DNA from: Bog-473 sp963745665 | GTDB lineage: Bacteria > Actinomycetota > Acidimicrobiia > Acidimicrobiales > RAAP-2 | Assembly (NCBI GenBank): GCA_963745665.1 | Contig: CAVUYE010000003.1 | Location: 806,001-870,000, forward strand | Direction of reading: 5' to 3' | Length of the DNA stretch: 64,000 bases | Part shown: positions 33,329 through 41,701 of the stretch, piece by piece | Layout: each line of letters opens with the position of its first letter | Numbering within the stretch: position 1 is the stretch's first letter | Notes under the pieces: generated by a model | Databases searched by the model: none | What the model was told of the DNA's origin: nothing | The model's input: the letters and a program-made list of their open reading frames with translations, nothing else | Made by a program: the position numbers and the translations under genes

Positions 33329-33489
33329 CGCTCAGGGCCGTCCAGCTCGTGGCGTCCGCTCGCCGCGCTTCTCGCCGACGGAAAGTCCGGGCTCACGCTA
33401 TGCAAGAAGATGTCGTATTCACGCGACGATTCACAGAGACCATGAGCGTCGGCGCCGAGGCCGGTCTCGCATTCGGAGTAGGAGTATGT

Positions 33490-33969
33490 CTACGGACGGA
33501 CCTCAGATCGAATGAGGATCGGAGCGATACGTACCAAGGCGTTGTACGTCACCACTGCGATTGCGAGATGCATCACCATCAATACGGCGACCGCCTCAGA
33601 CGGCGCGCCCTGGGCCAGGATGTAGAGATCCGGTAGCCACAGGACAATCGTGACCAAGACGGCCAGCCGTAGAAACAACCAGCGAGGAGCTGAACTGATC
33701 CGGGTGACGATGGGCCATCCCACACACGCGATGAAGACTCCAAGAATGGTCAGCCGGGCGTAGTCGTGAAACTGAAAATGGATGTATCCCTTGGTCGAAG
33801 GGAACAGTCTCTGGCCAATGACCACAAGTAGTGCGTCAATCAGTAGCGAACCGACGATCGCAACGGCAGTGGCCACGATGACGCGAAGGGTTGAGGGTTG
33901 GCTGTGCTTCGGTGAAAAGTCGACCTTCACGATTTCCATCGTGCGGTCGAGGAGCGAGGTCGCCGTCAC
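33490..33969 (-). CDS. Four-helix membrane protein (DUF6069-like)
   Basis: 159 residues. GTG 33969 is preceded by AAAGGA at five bases (MTATSLLDRTMEIVKVDFSP). Four membrane helices: VIVATAVAIVGSLLIDALLVVIG, YARLTILGVFIACVGWPIV, LAVLVTIVLWLPDLYIL and VLMVMHLAIAVVTYNALV. The FRFxDYA/WPIVTRISSAPRWLFLRLA-like core is a pattern I associate with the actinobacterial DUF6069 family; no function is known. The region 33329-33489 before it holds nothing convincing. Confidence 0.65.
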   Translation of the reverse strand: MTATSLLDRTMEIVKVDFSPKHSQPSTLRVIVATAVAIVGSLLIDALLVVIGQRLFPSTKGYIHFQFHDYARLTILGVFIACVGWPIVTRISSAPRWLFLRLAVLVTIVLWLPDLYILAQGAPSEAVAVLMVMHLAIAVVTYNALVRIAPILIRSEVRP

Positions 33970-34166
33970 CAGTTTCCTTTCTGATCCCAGTCGAGGTCTG
34001 CAGTTCAGCCCGGGGCTGCGTCGGTCCGACGCCTTCCGGCGCCTAGGTCCGAACCGGCCGCCGACGGGGGCATCGCCCGCTTTCCCCGAAGGATACGGAT
34101 TGACCATTACGCCAAAATGAAGCCGATCAGGGGCCGTGGATTCATTTCGACTGGCCGACTCGGCGG

Positions 34167-35480
34167 TCAAAGCGGAACGGAATGCTCCTTGCCGGGAAGG
34201 GACTCTTCTACTGCTGGGGTTGCAGGTTCGCTGCGCTCCCTCGTGCCGGCTGTGCGGTGCCAGCGAACCTGCATGCGAGCTCCACCCAGCTCAGATGTTC
34301 CAATGTGCCATTCGCCGCCAGTCGCGCGTACGACGGCATCGCCAATAGCGAGACCGAGCCCAGCTCCGCTGCCCTCCTCTGTGGCCCGGTGAAATCGGTC
34401 AAAGAGATGCGCCCGAGCGTCCGGAGCGATCCCGGGTCCGTCATCTTCCACGGTGAGGCAGACCCTATTGCCTGGCGTCTCAACCGTGATTCGAATGGAT
34501 CCGTTGCGCTTGGCGTGGCGACAAGCATTGTCAACCAGTACTCCGACAAGACGGTCAACCCATTCGGGCGGCGCACTGACCCACGGGACGATGTCCCCTT
34601 CGTGGCAGACCGACAGTCTGACACCCCGGCGGGCCGCCACTGCCTCGAAGCGGTCCGCGCAGGCAATGGCGATCTCTGCCGCGTCAACGGGCTCGTTGCC
34701 TGGTGGAGGTGGCGCAGAATCAAACCTCGAGAGCCACAGCAGATCCTCGACGATGTGACGCAGACGCATGCTCTCGTGCCTCACCCGGGTGAGTGCGTCG
34801 CGATACTCCTCTGCCTCCCTTGTCTCTGAAAGCGCGAGGCTCACCTCGGCTTCGATGACGCTCAGTGGCGTCCGCAACTCGTGAGAGGCGTCAGCGGTGA
34901 ATTCGAGTTGCCGGCGCCTGGCCAGTTCGACTGGCTTGGCCGCGTTGATCCCGATGAGCAATGTTCCGAGGAACACAGCCACCAGGAGCACTGGGCCAGC
35001 CAGCAGTTCGAGGGCGACCAGATCGTCCTCCACGTGGTCGGTTTGAGCAAGGCTCTGTCCTGCGATGATACGTTCGCCGCCGATTTCACGCGATTGCAGT
35101 CGGAACGATTCGGTGCCAAGCGAAGCCACCGAAGTCGGGCTTACTTGTGCGGCATCCGACTTGGCAAGGGACGGTGCGCCAGACGTCAGGGCAACGGGCT
35201 GACCCGATGATCCGATACGCCAAAAAAACACAGGGGCATCATCTAGGTCGTGGCCGTTGGCGTAGATGTTGGCGGCGGCTGCTTGGCGCGGATTCTGGGC
35301 CACCTCTCCGAGTCGCTGGCTGAGGCGAGCATCCACTCCTGCGTAGAGGCGGTGATGATCGATGACGTCGAACGCCACCACGAGGCAGACGTAGGTGACG
35401 CCGATGAGAAGAGTGCCGATGAGCGCGACGCGAGCAGCATGGAGCACATACGGTCTTCGCCACATCCATGGAAATCTCAC
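34167..35480 (-). CDS. Two-component sensor histidine kinase
   Basis: 437 residues. Two membrane helices (VALIGTLLIGVTYVCLVVAF and LELLAGPVLLVAVFLGTLLIG) flank an extracytoplasmic domain of about 120 residues. The H-box is FTADASHELRTPLSVIE, the N-box VLVDNACRHAKRNG, then VEDDGPGIAPD, LFDRFHR and GSGAGLGLAIG. Complete and probably active. ATGA overlap with the response regulator (35477-35480) shows one transcript, regulator first. The pair diverges from the ApbE/heme/NuoF-like module and is a good candidate for its regulator. Confidence 0.9.
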   Translation of the reverse strand: MRFPWMWRRPYVLHAARVALIGTLLIGVTYVCLVVAFDVIDHHRLYAGVDARLSQRLGEVAQNPRQAAAANIYANGHDLDDAPVFFWRIGSSGQPVALTSGAPSLAKSDAAQVSPTSVASLGTESFRLQSREIGGERIIAGQSLAQTDHVEDDLVALELLAGPVLLVAVFLGTLLIGINAAKPVELARRRQLEFTADASHELRTPLSVIEAEVSLALSETREAEEYRDALTRVRHESMRLRHIVEDLLWLSRFDSAPPPPGNEPVDAAEIAIACADRFEAVAARRGVRLSVCHEGDIVPWVSAPPEWVDRLVGVLVDNACRHAKRNGSIRITVETPGNRVCLTVEDDGPGIAPDARAHLFDRFHRATEEGSGAGLGLAIGDAVVRATGGEWHIGTSELGGARMQVRWHRTAGTRERSEPATPAVEESLPGKEHSVPL

Positions 35481-36145
35481 GATGGCGCCACGCGGTAGCC
35501 CAGCGACCGCACCGCTTCGATCTTCGCTCCGCTGTTCGCTATCTTCCCTCGAAGCCTGGCCAGGTGGACATCGAGGGTGTTCGAACCTAATGCGTCTGCC
35601 TCCTCGTTCCAGACCGCGAGCGCAATCGAGCGTCGGGAGACGGTCGCCGGTGACCGCCGCATGAGGACCTCGAGTATCGAGAGCTCTGTGGCAGTCAGGC
35701 GAGGATGGTTCGGTCCGATGTTCACTTCGCGGGTGACGGTGTCGAGGGTCAAGTCACCAACTGTGATCAGAAGCGACTGCACGGCCTCCCCCCGCCGCTG
35801 CAACGCTCGTAGGCGGGCCAACAGCTCCGAAAAATCGAATGGCTTGACGAGATAGTCGTCAGCGCCTTCGTCCAGACCAGTCACCCGATCGGCCGCCTCG
35901 TCTCGGGCGGTGAGCATCAAAACGGGAACCGCTGACCCGCGGCGACGCAGTTGCTGGATAACCTCGAGCCCCGAGATCTTCGGCATTCGCCAGTCGAGGA
36001 TGACGACCTCGTACTCGTACGTCTGGAGGTGGCGAAGAGCCTGCTCGCCGTCCGCCGTGGCGTCGACGGTATAGCCGTTCCGCCGGAGTCCGCGCTCCAG
36101 CACAGAGCGCAAACCCTCATCGTCTTCCGCGACGAGCACGCGCAC
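35477..36145 (-). CDS. OmpR/PhoB-type response regulator
   Basis: 222 residues. The receiver domain has the acidic pocket EDDEG, phospho-acceptor Asp in VVILDWRMP and Lys in DYLVKPFD; the C-terminal winged-helix DNA-binding domain shows LTATELSILEVLMRRSP and SNTLDVHLARLRGKI. First gene of the operon with the kinase. Its start at 36145 faces the redox module start at 36422 across a 276-bp divergent region with inverted repeats, so it may control itself and that module. Confidence 0.9.
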   Translation of the reverse strand: MRVLVAEDDEGLRSVLERGLRRNGYTVDATADGEQALRHLQTYEYEVVILDWRMPKISGLEVIQQLRRRGSAVPVLMLTARDEAADRVTGLDEGADDYLVKPFDFSELLARLRALQRRGEAVQSLLITVGDLTLDTVTREVNIGPNHPRLTATELSILEVLMRRSPATVSRRSIALAVWNEEADALGSNTLDVHLARLRGKIANSGAKIEAVRSLGYRVAPS

Positions 36146-36248
36146 CCCGGGTTGTCTACTCCTTCAACATGACGTGGGAATGAAGCCGTGGGTGCTCGAA
36201 GGCGGACACCCGTTGCGCTCCAGGCTAGGCGGGTGAGACGCCTCTCCT

Positions 36249-36301
36249 GGGTGAAGCACATTCTTCAGCTGCTCTTACGCTGGGCTTCACCCTGTCGTAA
36301 G
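36249..36301. promoter_or_regulatory. Two interleaved inverted repeats in the divergent region
   Basis: GGGTGAAGC (36249-36257) pairs with GCTTCACCC (36284-36292), a perfect nine-base repeat. CTTACG (36274-36279) pairs with CGTAAG (36296-36301). The two pairs interleave and cannot form together in RNA, so DNA-protein contacts are more likely. The position, 104-173 bp from the two start codons, suits an operator for the neighbouring response regulator. Confidence 0.4.
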
Positions 36302-36421
36302 TCTCGCTCCCTAGGGTTGAGACGAAGCGCGAAATGCAGCCTGGTCAGAGGTCCGTGCCGAGCCTGAATGCCGCTTTTGCAGCTCCCTGAATTCCCAGCA
36401 AGAAGGACTCCAGCACCCTCA

Positions 36422-36799
36422 ATGAGCCAACGAAACGTACGTCACTCGCCAGGAGCAAGGGACCGGGCCCAAAGACGGCTGAGCCGTCTCACGCGACTCG
36501 TCGCATTTACTGCAACGGGCGTGACCGCGTTCATCGGCGTTGTTGTGGCGCATGAGCGACCTGGATCGAGTTCGGCGGCCGTGACCGCCACCGTCCCATC
36601 GACCTCGACCTCGACTTCTACCTCGACCTCTACGACACTGCCGACGTCTACTCCGGAACAGTCATCAGAAAGCAACGGAGCTCAATCGTCTTCGAGCACG
36701 CAATCGACGTCATCACAGAGCACCACCACAACCACTTCGCCTCCACCTACCACCACAACGAGGCCTCCCGTGGCCACTTCGGGTCCCACTTCGCGGTGA
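36422..36799 (+). CDS. Ser/Thr-rich membrane-anchored protein
   Basis: 125 residues from ATG 36422 (MSQRNVRHSPG). A basic start (RAQRRLSRLTRLVA) is followed by a membrane or signal helix (LVAFTATGVTAFIGVVVAHE), then about 80 residues almost entirely Ser, Thr, Pro, Glu and Gln. No folded domain follows. In related redox clusters this position may hold a protein with an FMN-binding domain that ApbE modifies; here no flavinylation motif ([S/T]GA[S/T]) is visible. It may be a stalk, a glycosylated linker or a shortened acceptor. First gene of the module, 16 bp before apbE. Confidence 0.6.
   Translation: MSQRNVRHSPGARDRAQRRLSRLTRLVAFTATGVTAFIGVVVAHERPGSSSAAVTATVPSTSTSTSTSTSTTLPTSTPEQSSESNGAQSSSSTQSTSSQSTTTTTSPPPTTTTRPPVATSGPTSR
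36599..36636 (+). repeat. TCGACC-type hexanucleotide repeat in the Ser/Thr-rich gene
   Basis: Several TCGACC units and variants (TCGACT, TCTACC, TCTACG) encode alternating Ser-Thr. Slippage by whole units would keep the frame and change only linker length. Confidence 0.7.
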
Positions 36800-36815
36800 G
36801 CATGCGGAGAACAAT

Positions 36816-37748
36816 GTGCAACTGAGCGCCACGCGGTTCTTTCGAGCCATCGGGACCACGGCGACAGTGGTGGTCGCCGACGGGAGTGATACTGCGGCGG
36901 ACTGGGCCGCGTCGATGCTCCGGACCGAGACCGACCTGCTGGACAGGACATGCAGTCGGTTTCGTGACGATTCCGAGTTGGCGCATCTGCACCGCCAGGC
37001 CGGGAGGGTCACGGCAGTGTCACCGCTCTTGTTCGACGCGCTCGAGGTAGCGATCGGAGTTGCAGAAAAGACGGGCGGTGCGGTCGATCCCACGGTGGGG
37101 AACGCGATGGTCGCGCTCGGCTATGACAGGGACTTCGAGCAGGTCGTGGGGAATACGGTCCGCGTCTCGGACACAGTGTTCCCGGCACCCGGGTATGGCT
37201 GCATCGAACTCGATATCGCCGCCGGTACCGTGCGGATACCGCGAGGTGTACAGCTTGATCTTGGGTCTTCGGCCAAGGCACTCGGTGCCGACCGGGCGGC
37301 CGCACACATCGCCGAGAAGCTCGGCCTGGGCGTCCTGGTCAGTATCGGTGGTGATGTCGCAGTCAGCGGCCAACCTCCCTCCGACGGGTGGCCTGTCGGG
37401 ATCGCATTGGACTCTGCGGTCTCCCCGAACGAGACCGCGCACCGGGTGGCCATCAGTCAGGGTGGCCTGGCCAGCTCAGGCCCCGGGGTTCGCAGCTGGA
37501 AGCTGGGTGCCGAGCCGGTGCACCACATCATCGATCCGGCCACGGGATTCAGCTCGTCATCCTTCTGGGCGCTCGTGTCCGCCTGCGGCGCATCGTGTGT
37601 TGACGCCAACGCGCTTTCGACTGCGGCGATCGTGTGGGGTCAAGAAGCCACGGAGCGGCTTCGACCGTTCGGCCAGGCCGTGCGGTTGGTGCGCCAGGAC
37701 GGCGTGGTCTTCACGCTGGGCGGTTGGCCGCAGGACGATGCAGGGTGA
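36816..37748 (+). CDS. apbE: FAD:protein FMN transferase (ApbE)
   Basis: 310 residues. ApbE moves FMN from FAD onto a Thr or Ser of an extracytoplasmic target. Landmarks: TCSRFRDDSELAHLHR, GGAVDPTVGNAMVALGYD, LDLGSSAKALGADRAA, LVSIGGDVAVSG, the late VHHIIDPATGFSS and DANALSTAAIVWG, which provide the FAD and Mg2+ sites. Start GTG 36816 follows GGAG; a nearby ATG is out of frame. No obvious signal peptide, so it may work in the cytoplasm or be exported another way. GTGA overlap with the next gene means tight coupling to the heme protein. Confidence 0.9.
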   Translation: MQLSATRFFRAIGTTATVVVADGSDTAADWAASMLRTETDLLDRTCSRFRDDSELAHLHRQAGRVTAVSPLLFDALEVAIGVAEKTGGAVDPTVGNAMVALGYDRDFEQVVGNTVRVSDTVFPAPGYGCIELDIAAGTVRIPRGVQLDLGSSAKALGADRAAAHIAEKLGLGVLVSIGGDVAVSGQPPSDGWPVGIALDSAVSPNETAHRVAISQGGLASSGPGVRSWKLGAEPVHHIIDPATGFSSSSFWALVSACGASCVDANALSTAAIVWGQEATERLRPFGQAVRLVRQDGVVFTLGGWPQDDAG

Positions 37749-38380
37749 ACTCGACCGCACTGTGGTACGCGACTCGAGCCTCAGGGATCATGGCGCTTGT
37801 CCTGCTCACCATGACCATGATCTTGGGACTCATGACGGCCGGACGGGCCAAGGCCAGAAACTGGCCGGGATTCCTCCAGCAGGAGCTCCATCGTCGCCTC
37901 TCCATCATTGCAGTGATTTTCTTGGCTCTGCACGTCCTGACCAGCGTCCTCGACACGTACGTCCATATTGGATGGTTGGCCGTCGTGGTTCCCTTCGCCT
38001 CGCCCTATGCCCGTTTCTGGGTCGGCACAGGCACGATTGCGCTTGACCTCATGGTGGCGGTCTTCGTCTCGAGCCTGCTCCGCCCGCACCTTGCACCCGG
38101 GACATGGCGAGGCATCCATTGGCTCGCCTACGCCTGTTGGCCGATCGCTCTGGTCCACACGTTCGGGTTGGGGACTGACGCCGGAGAGCTGTGGGTCATC
38201 GCACTTGGAGCAGCATGTGTGCTCTCGGTAGCCACTGCACTTGTTTGGCGGCTCCGGATCGTGGCTGGGCAAATTGCGCCATCGCCGACTGTGTTCGATG
38301 TGGAAACCATGCATCAGGCCGAACCGGCTCGGCGGCTGGTGTCGTCTACTCGCGTGAGGGGTGGCCGCCATGGTGCATAG
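37745..38380 (+). CDS. Ferric-reductase-like heme membrane protein
   Basis: 211 residues with about six helices of the ferric reductase-like transmembrane class (related to MsrQ and NOX-type cytochrome b). Candidate bis-His ligands: QELHRRLS and FLALHVLTS on one helix, RGIHWLAYA and IALVHTFGL on two others. No cytoplasmic flavin or NAD domain is attached, so electrons must come from another protein; the NuoF-like protein and ferredoxin encoded next are the likely donors. GTG 37745 overlaps the apbE stop. Expected to carry electrons across the membrane. Confidence 0.8.
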   Translation: MNSTALWYATRASGIMALVLLTMTMILGLMTAGRAKARNWPGFLQQELHRRLSIIAVIFLALHVLTSVLDTYVHIGWLAVVVPFASPYARFWVGTGTIALDLMVAVFVSSLLRPHLAPGTWRGIHWLAYACWPIALVHTFGLGTDAGELWVIALGAACVLSVATALVWRLRIVAGQIAPSPTVFDVETMHQAEPARRLVSSTRVRGGRHGA

Positions 38381-39647
38381 TGCGGGCACGATGGCGGTCC
38401 GGGCGGATGTGCATCACTTGCTCGGACATCCGCGTGATCTGGCGGGACACATCCAAGCTCACGGTCCTCTGGTTGTGCCCGATGGCCATCTTCCGCGCCA
38501 GATGATGGCTGCCGATCTCGAGGAGTCCGGTCTGCAGGGCCGTGGGGGCGGTGGTTTCCCTACCTCCATCAAGCTTGCGGTTGCGTCATCAGCCGGACGA
38601 GGAGGAACCGTCCTCGTGAACGCCATGGAGGGTGAACCCGCCAGCGACAAGGACAAGCTGCTCTTGAGCCATGTGCCCCATCTGGTGCTCGACGGCGCAC
38701 AGTTCCTCGCTGCGATGTGCCGTGCCAGTCGTGTGGTCGTCTGTGTGCCAGTTGGACGAGAGAGTGCAGCCGCAGGCGTTGCGCACGCCATGGCCGAACG
38801 CAGGAGAAGCAGGTACTCGCCCGTTCCCGAAACTCTGGTCCGACCACCTGATCGCTTCGTCGGGGGGGAGGAGTCAGCTTTGGCAAACTTCGTCGAATCT
38901 GGTTCCTCGCTGCCTGTCTTCCGCCCCGACAAGGGCACCGCGCTGCGAATCGGAAGACGGCCCGCCCTGGTTCACAACGCGGAGACTCTCGCCCACATCT
39001 CGCTTATCGCCCGACAAGGCCCGAGTTTGTTCCGCGCTCGGGGGACCGCCGAGGAACCGGGAACATGTCTGATCACCATCGGGGGGAGTGTCGCCCACCC
39101 CGGAGTTGTCGAGGTCGACCGAGGCACACCGCTCTTGGATATCGCGCAGCGCGGTGCGCCAACCGAACCGCCGCAGGCGTTCCTGGTCGGTGGATTCGGT
39201 GGGAGCTGGGTCGGATCCGATCAATTTGCAATCCCTTACGCGACCAAGTCCCTTCGAGCGATCGGCGCCAGGGCGGGTGTAGGCGTGATCGTGGTGCTCG
39301 GAGCATCTTCGTGTGGGGTCGCGGAAACCGCCCGCATTGCCCGCTACCTGGCATTTCAGAGCGCCGGACAGTGTGGGCCCTGCGTGAATGGGCTCCCGGC
39401 GATCGCCGACGACCTGGCCTGCCTGGCCCACGGCCAAGTGGACTACGACCTGTTGCCTCGTCTCCGGCGCAGACTTGGCCAGGTGAACGGCCGCGGCGCG
39501 TGCGGACATCCCGACGGCGCCGTCGCCCTGGTCCGCAGTGCCCTTTCCGTTTTTGCAGCCGACGTCGCGACTCATAACGCAGCGCTTCCCTGCCCGCACC
39601 ATCGCCGCCCCACGTCGATGCGATTTCCCTTCCCGATTGCGAGTTGA
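38370..39647 (+). CDS. NuoF-like (NADH-binding, SLBB, iron-sulfur) flavoprotein
   Basis: 425 residues similar to the 51-kDa subunit of complex I and to RnfC-like proteins. FMN loop GRGGGGFPTSIK, substrate loop NAMEGEPASDKDK (in place of the NuoF NGDEMEPGTFKDR), GGEESALANFVES, an SLBB-like middle (CLITIGGSVAHPGVVEVDRG) and a [4Fe-4S] region QCGPCVNGLP...LACL...ACGH. All of complex I is otherwise absent here, so it is a stand-alone electron-input unit. ATG 38370 has GAGGGG at eight bases; ATG 38391 is also possible. It overlaps the heme protein gene and is 1 bp from the ferredoxin gene. Confidence 0.85.
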   Translation: MVHSAGTMAVRADVHHLLGHPRDLAGHIQAHGPLVVPDGHLPRQMMAADLEESGLQGRGGGGFPTSIKLAVASSAGRGGTVLVNAMEGEPASDKDKLLLSHVPHLVLDGAQFLAAMCRASRVVVCVPVGRESAAAGVAHAMAERRRSRYSPVPETLVRPPDRFVGGEESALANFVESGSSLPVFRPDKGTALRIGRRPALVHNAETLAHISLIARQGPSLFRARGTAEEPGTCLITIGGSVAHPGVVEVDRGTPLLDIAQRGAPTEPPQAFLVGGFGGSWVGSDQFAIPYATKSLRAIGARAGVGVIVVLGASSCGVAETARIARYLAFQSAGQCGPCVNGLPAIADDLACLAHGQVDYDLLPRLRRRLGQVNGRGACGHPDGAVALVRSALSVFAADVATHNAALPCPHHRRPTSMRFPFPIAS

Positions 39648-39648
39648 C

Positions 39649-39861
39649 GTGGCGGAACTGCGTGTCACCATCGACCCCGTGGCCTGTGATGCCTACGGCT
39701 ACTGCGCGGAGCTTCTCCCAGAGCTCATCACCCTGGATGAATGGGGGTATCCCATTGTCGAGGCCCAACCCGCGAACGGTGCAATGCTGATCTCGGCCAG
39801 GCGGGCTGTGCGTGATTGTCCCAAGCGCGCCATCACACTCAGCGTACGGACCGGCCGATGA
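39649..39861 (+). CDS. Small ferredoxin, single [3Fe-4S] or [4Fe-4S] cluster
   Basis: 70 residues from GTG 39649. ACDAYGYCAELLPEL gives the C-x5-C pair and DCPKRAITL the third Cys with Pro, the usual pattern of actinobacterial mono-cluster ferredoxins (often linked to P450s). Only three Cys are seen, so [3Fe-4S] is more likely. It starts 1 bp after the NuoF-like stop and ends the operon. Likely shuttles electrons between the NuoF-like protein and the heme membrane protein. No P450 is in the window. Confidence 0.85.
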   Translation: MAELRVTIDPVACDAYGYCAELLPELITLDEWGYPIVEAQPANGAMLISARRAVRDCPKRAITLSVRTGR

Positions 39862-39910
39862 GCCTCCGATGACCACCTGATCGCTTTCTGTCCAGTTGGC
39901 TTCAGGGCTG

Positions 39911-39927
39911 ATATCGAAACTCGATAT
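39911..39927. promoter_or_regulatory. Palindromic operator candidate upstream of padR
   Basis: ATATCGA-AAC-TCGATAT, a perfect seven-base inverted repeat ending 17 bases before the PadR start codon. AT-rich palindromes just before padR genes are commonly self-repression sites. An AAGG ribosome site follows at 39940-39943. Confidence 0.55.
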
Positions 39928-39944
39928 TTGACTAACCTCAAGGG

Positions 39945-40250
39945 GTGCACGAGTTCCTCAGGGGCGCGGTTCGACTCCACGTTCTCCATCACGCCGCCCA
40001 TGGCCAGGTCCACGGGGCATCGATGGCTCGGGAACTGGCGCGTCACGGATACCGAATCAGTCCGGGAACGCTCTATCCCATCCTCCACAAGATGGAGGCG
40101 GAGGGCCTCATCAGATCGTTTCGAGAGGTGGTCGCAGGACGGGCCCGCCGGACATATGTTGCCACGGCCAAGGGCCGGCGACAGCTGGAATCGACGAAAG
40201 GCAAGCTGAGGGAGCTCGCTGACGAAGTGCTCGGGAACGAGGCTCCGTGA
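39945..40250 (+). CDS. PadR family transcriptional regulator
   Basis: 101 residues with the PadR winged helix: LHVLHHAAHGQVHGASMARELARHGYRISPGTLYPILHKMEAEGLI, then RTYVATAKGRRQL and a short C-terminal dimer helix (short class). Such repressors respond to phenolics, drugs or other stressors. GTG 39945 starts it. The stop overlaps the ChrA start (TGATG), so the transporter is co-expressed. The upstream palindrome suggests self-control. Confidence 0.88.
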   Translation: MHEFLRGAVRLHVLHHAAHGQVHGASMARELARHGYRISPGTLYPILHKMEAEGLIRSFREVVAGRARRTYVATAKGRRQLESTKGKLRELADEVLGNEAP

Positions 40251-41434
40251 TGAGCGGCTTCGGTGGGGACGAACTGGGCCAGCCAGAACGGGTCGGGCTC
40301 CGCACCATCGCCCGCGAATGGCTTCGTTTGGGGTGTATCGGGTTCGGGGGACCGCCGGCGCACATTGCCCTCCTACGGCGCCTGTGCGTGGAAGACCGGC
40401 AATGGATGGATGCCAAAGAGTTCGAGGACGCCATAGCCACCACGAACCTTCTTCCCGGGCCCGCCTCGACACAGCTGGCGATCTTCTGCGCCTGGCGACT
40501 TCGAAGATCCGCCGGAGCCCTCCTCGGCGGGTTGTGTTTCATCCTCCCTGGGCTCCTGCTCATCCTCGGGCTGTCTGTGGTCTTCTTGGCCAGCCACCCG
40601 CCCGACTTGGTACTGGGCGCCGCGGCAGGAGCGGGAGCAGCGGTGCCGGCTGTGGCGCTGAGCGCAGCATGGAGATTGGTCCCCGCTAGCAGGGTCCGCA
40701 TGGGGGATGTGCGGTCTCAGCGGGTTCGCTGGGCCGTCTACGCCCTGGTCGGTGGCATTGCAGCAGCCACCGTTGGCGCCTACCTCGTTATGGTGATCCT
40801 CGTCTGCGGCCTGGTTGAGATCGCCATCCGCCGACGCCGGCGACTGTCCCCAGGAACGACTGGTTCCTTCTCGCCAGTGTTGCTGCTCCACGGCGGAGCA
40901 GTGGGGGGTCTTGGGGCTCTGGCCTGGGTCGCCTTCAAGGTCGGCGCGCTTTCCTATGGCGGCGGGTTCGTGATCGTTCCTCTGATGCAGCACGACGCGG
41001 TGGTCACCTACCACTGGATGACGGGTGCCCAATTCCTCAACGCCGTCGCGCTCGGCCAGATCACGCCTGGCCCCGTGGTCCAGACAATGGCTGTCGTCGG
41101 GTACGCGGCCGGGGGTCTGGGCGGGGGTCTCCTCGCAGCACTGATCGTCTTCGCGCCCTCGTTCTTCTTCATCCTGATCGGCGCTCCACACTTCGACCAA
41201 ATTCGGTCGAACAACTCGGTGGAATCGTTTTTGACGGGAGCGGGACCAGCCGTCATCGGCGCCATTGCTGGGTCGGCGATTCCCCTAAGCCTGGCGTTCC
41301 AACACCTGTGGCAGATACCCGTACTTGCCGGTGCATTTGTGTGGCTCTTCGCGGCGCGGCGCGGCGTTGTCAGCGGACTTCTTCTCGCAGGGGGCATCGG
41401 GATTCTCGCGGCACTGTCGGGAGTTCCCGCGTGA
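40250..41434 (+). CDS. chrA: Chromate transporter (CHR family, two-domain)
   Basis: 394-residue long-chain ChrA protein made of two homologous halves, each with the pattern LGCIGFGGPPAHIALLRR / VGALSYGGGFVIVPLMQ, then LLPGPASTQ / ITPGPVVQT. It has about ten to twelve helices and expels chromate, probably by proton motive force. ATG 40250 overlaps the padR stop. Pairing with PadR, instead of ChrB, is less usual and suggests a different inducing signal. Confidence 0.9.
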   Translation: MSGFGGDELGQPERVGLRTIAREWLRLGCIGFGGPPAHIALLRRLCVEDRQWMDAKEFEDAIATTNLLPGPASTQLAIFCAWRLRRSAGALLGGLCFILPGLLLILGLSVVFLASHPPDLVLGAAAGAGAAVPAVALSAAWRLVPASRVRMGDVRSQRVRWAVYALVGGIAAATVGAYLVMVILVCGLVEIAIRRRRRLSPGTTGSFSPVLLLHGGAVGGLGALAWVAFKVGALSYGGGFVIVPLMQHDAVVTYHWMTGAQFLNAVALGQITPGPVVQTMAVVGYAAGGLGGGLLAALIVFAPSFFFILIGAPHFDQIRSNNSVESFLTGAGPAVIGAIAGSAIPLSLAFQHLWQIPVLAGAFVWLFAARRGVVSGLLLAGGIGILAALSGVPA

Positions 41435-41701
41435 AGGCGATGGATGTTCTGTGCGGGTTCGTTTCTGACGGGTTAGGGCGCCAGCTCGATGCACTCGTCG
41501 TTGCGGACGATGGGCCTTCTGATCGACGGCGCTTGACGACGACGGGATTGCGACACGGAGGCCCGGATTCCAACTGACCGCTTGTCTTCGCACGGCCCCC
41601 TCGAGAGGTGCAGATGTCGTACGGAGTCCCCATCGACCTGCGGCCGGTTCCTCGGGCTGGACCGCCTGACGCGGGGGGACCGATCTACCATTCGGGGTGT
41701 C

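Noticed and set aside
36599..36636. Phase-variable repeat that switches the gene on and off
   Set aside because: The unit is six bases, so slippage would not change the frame.
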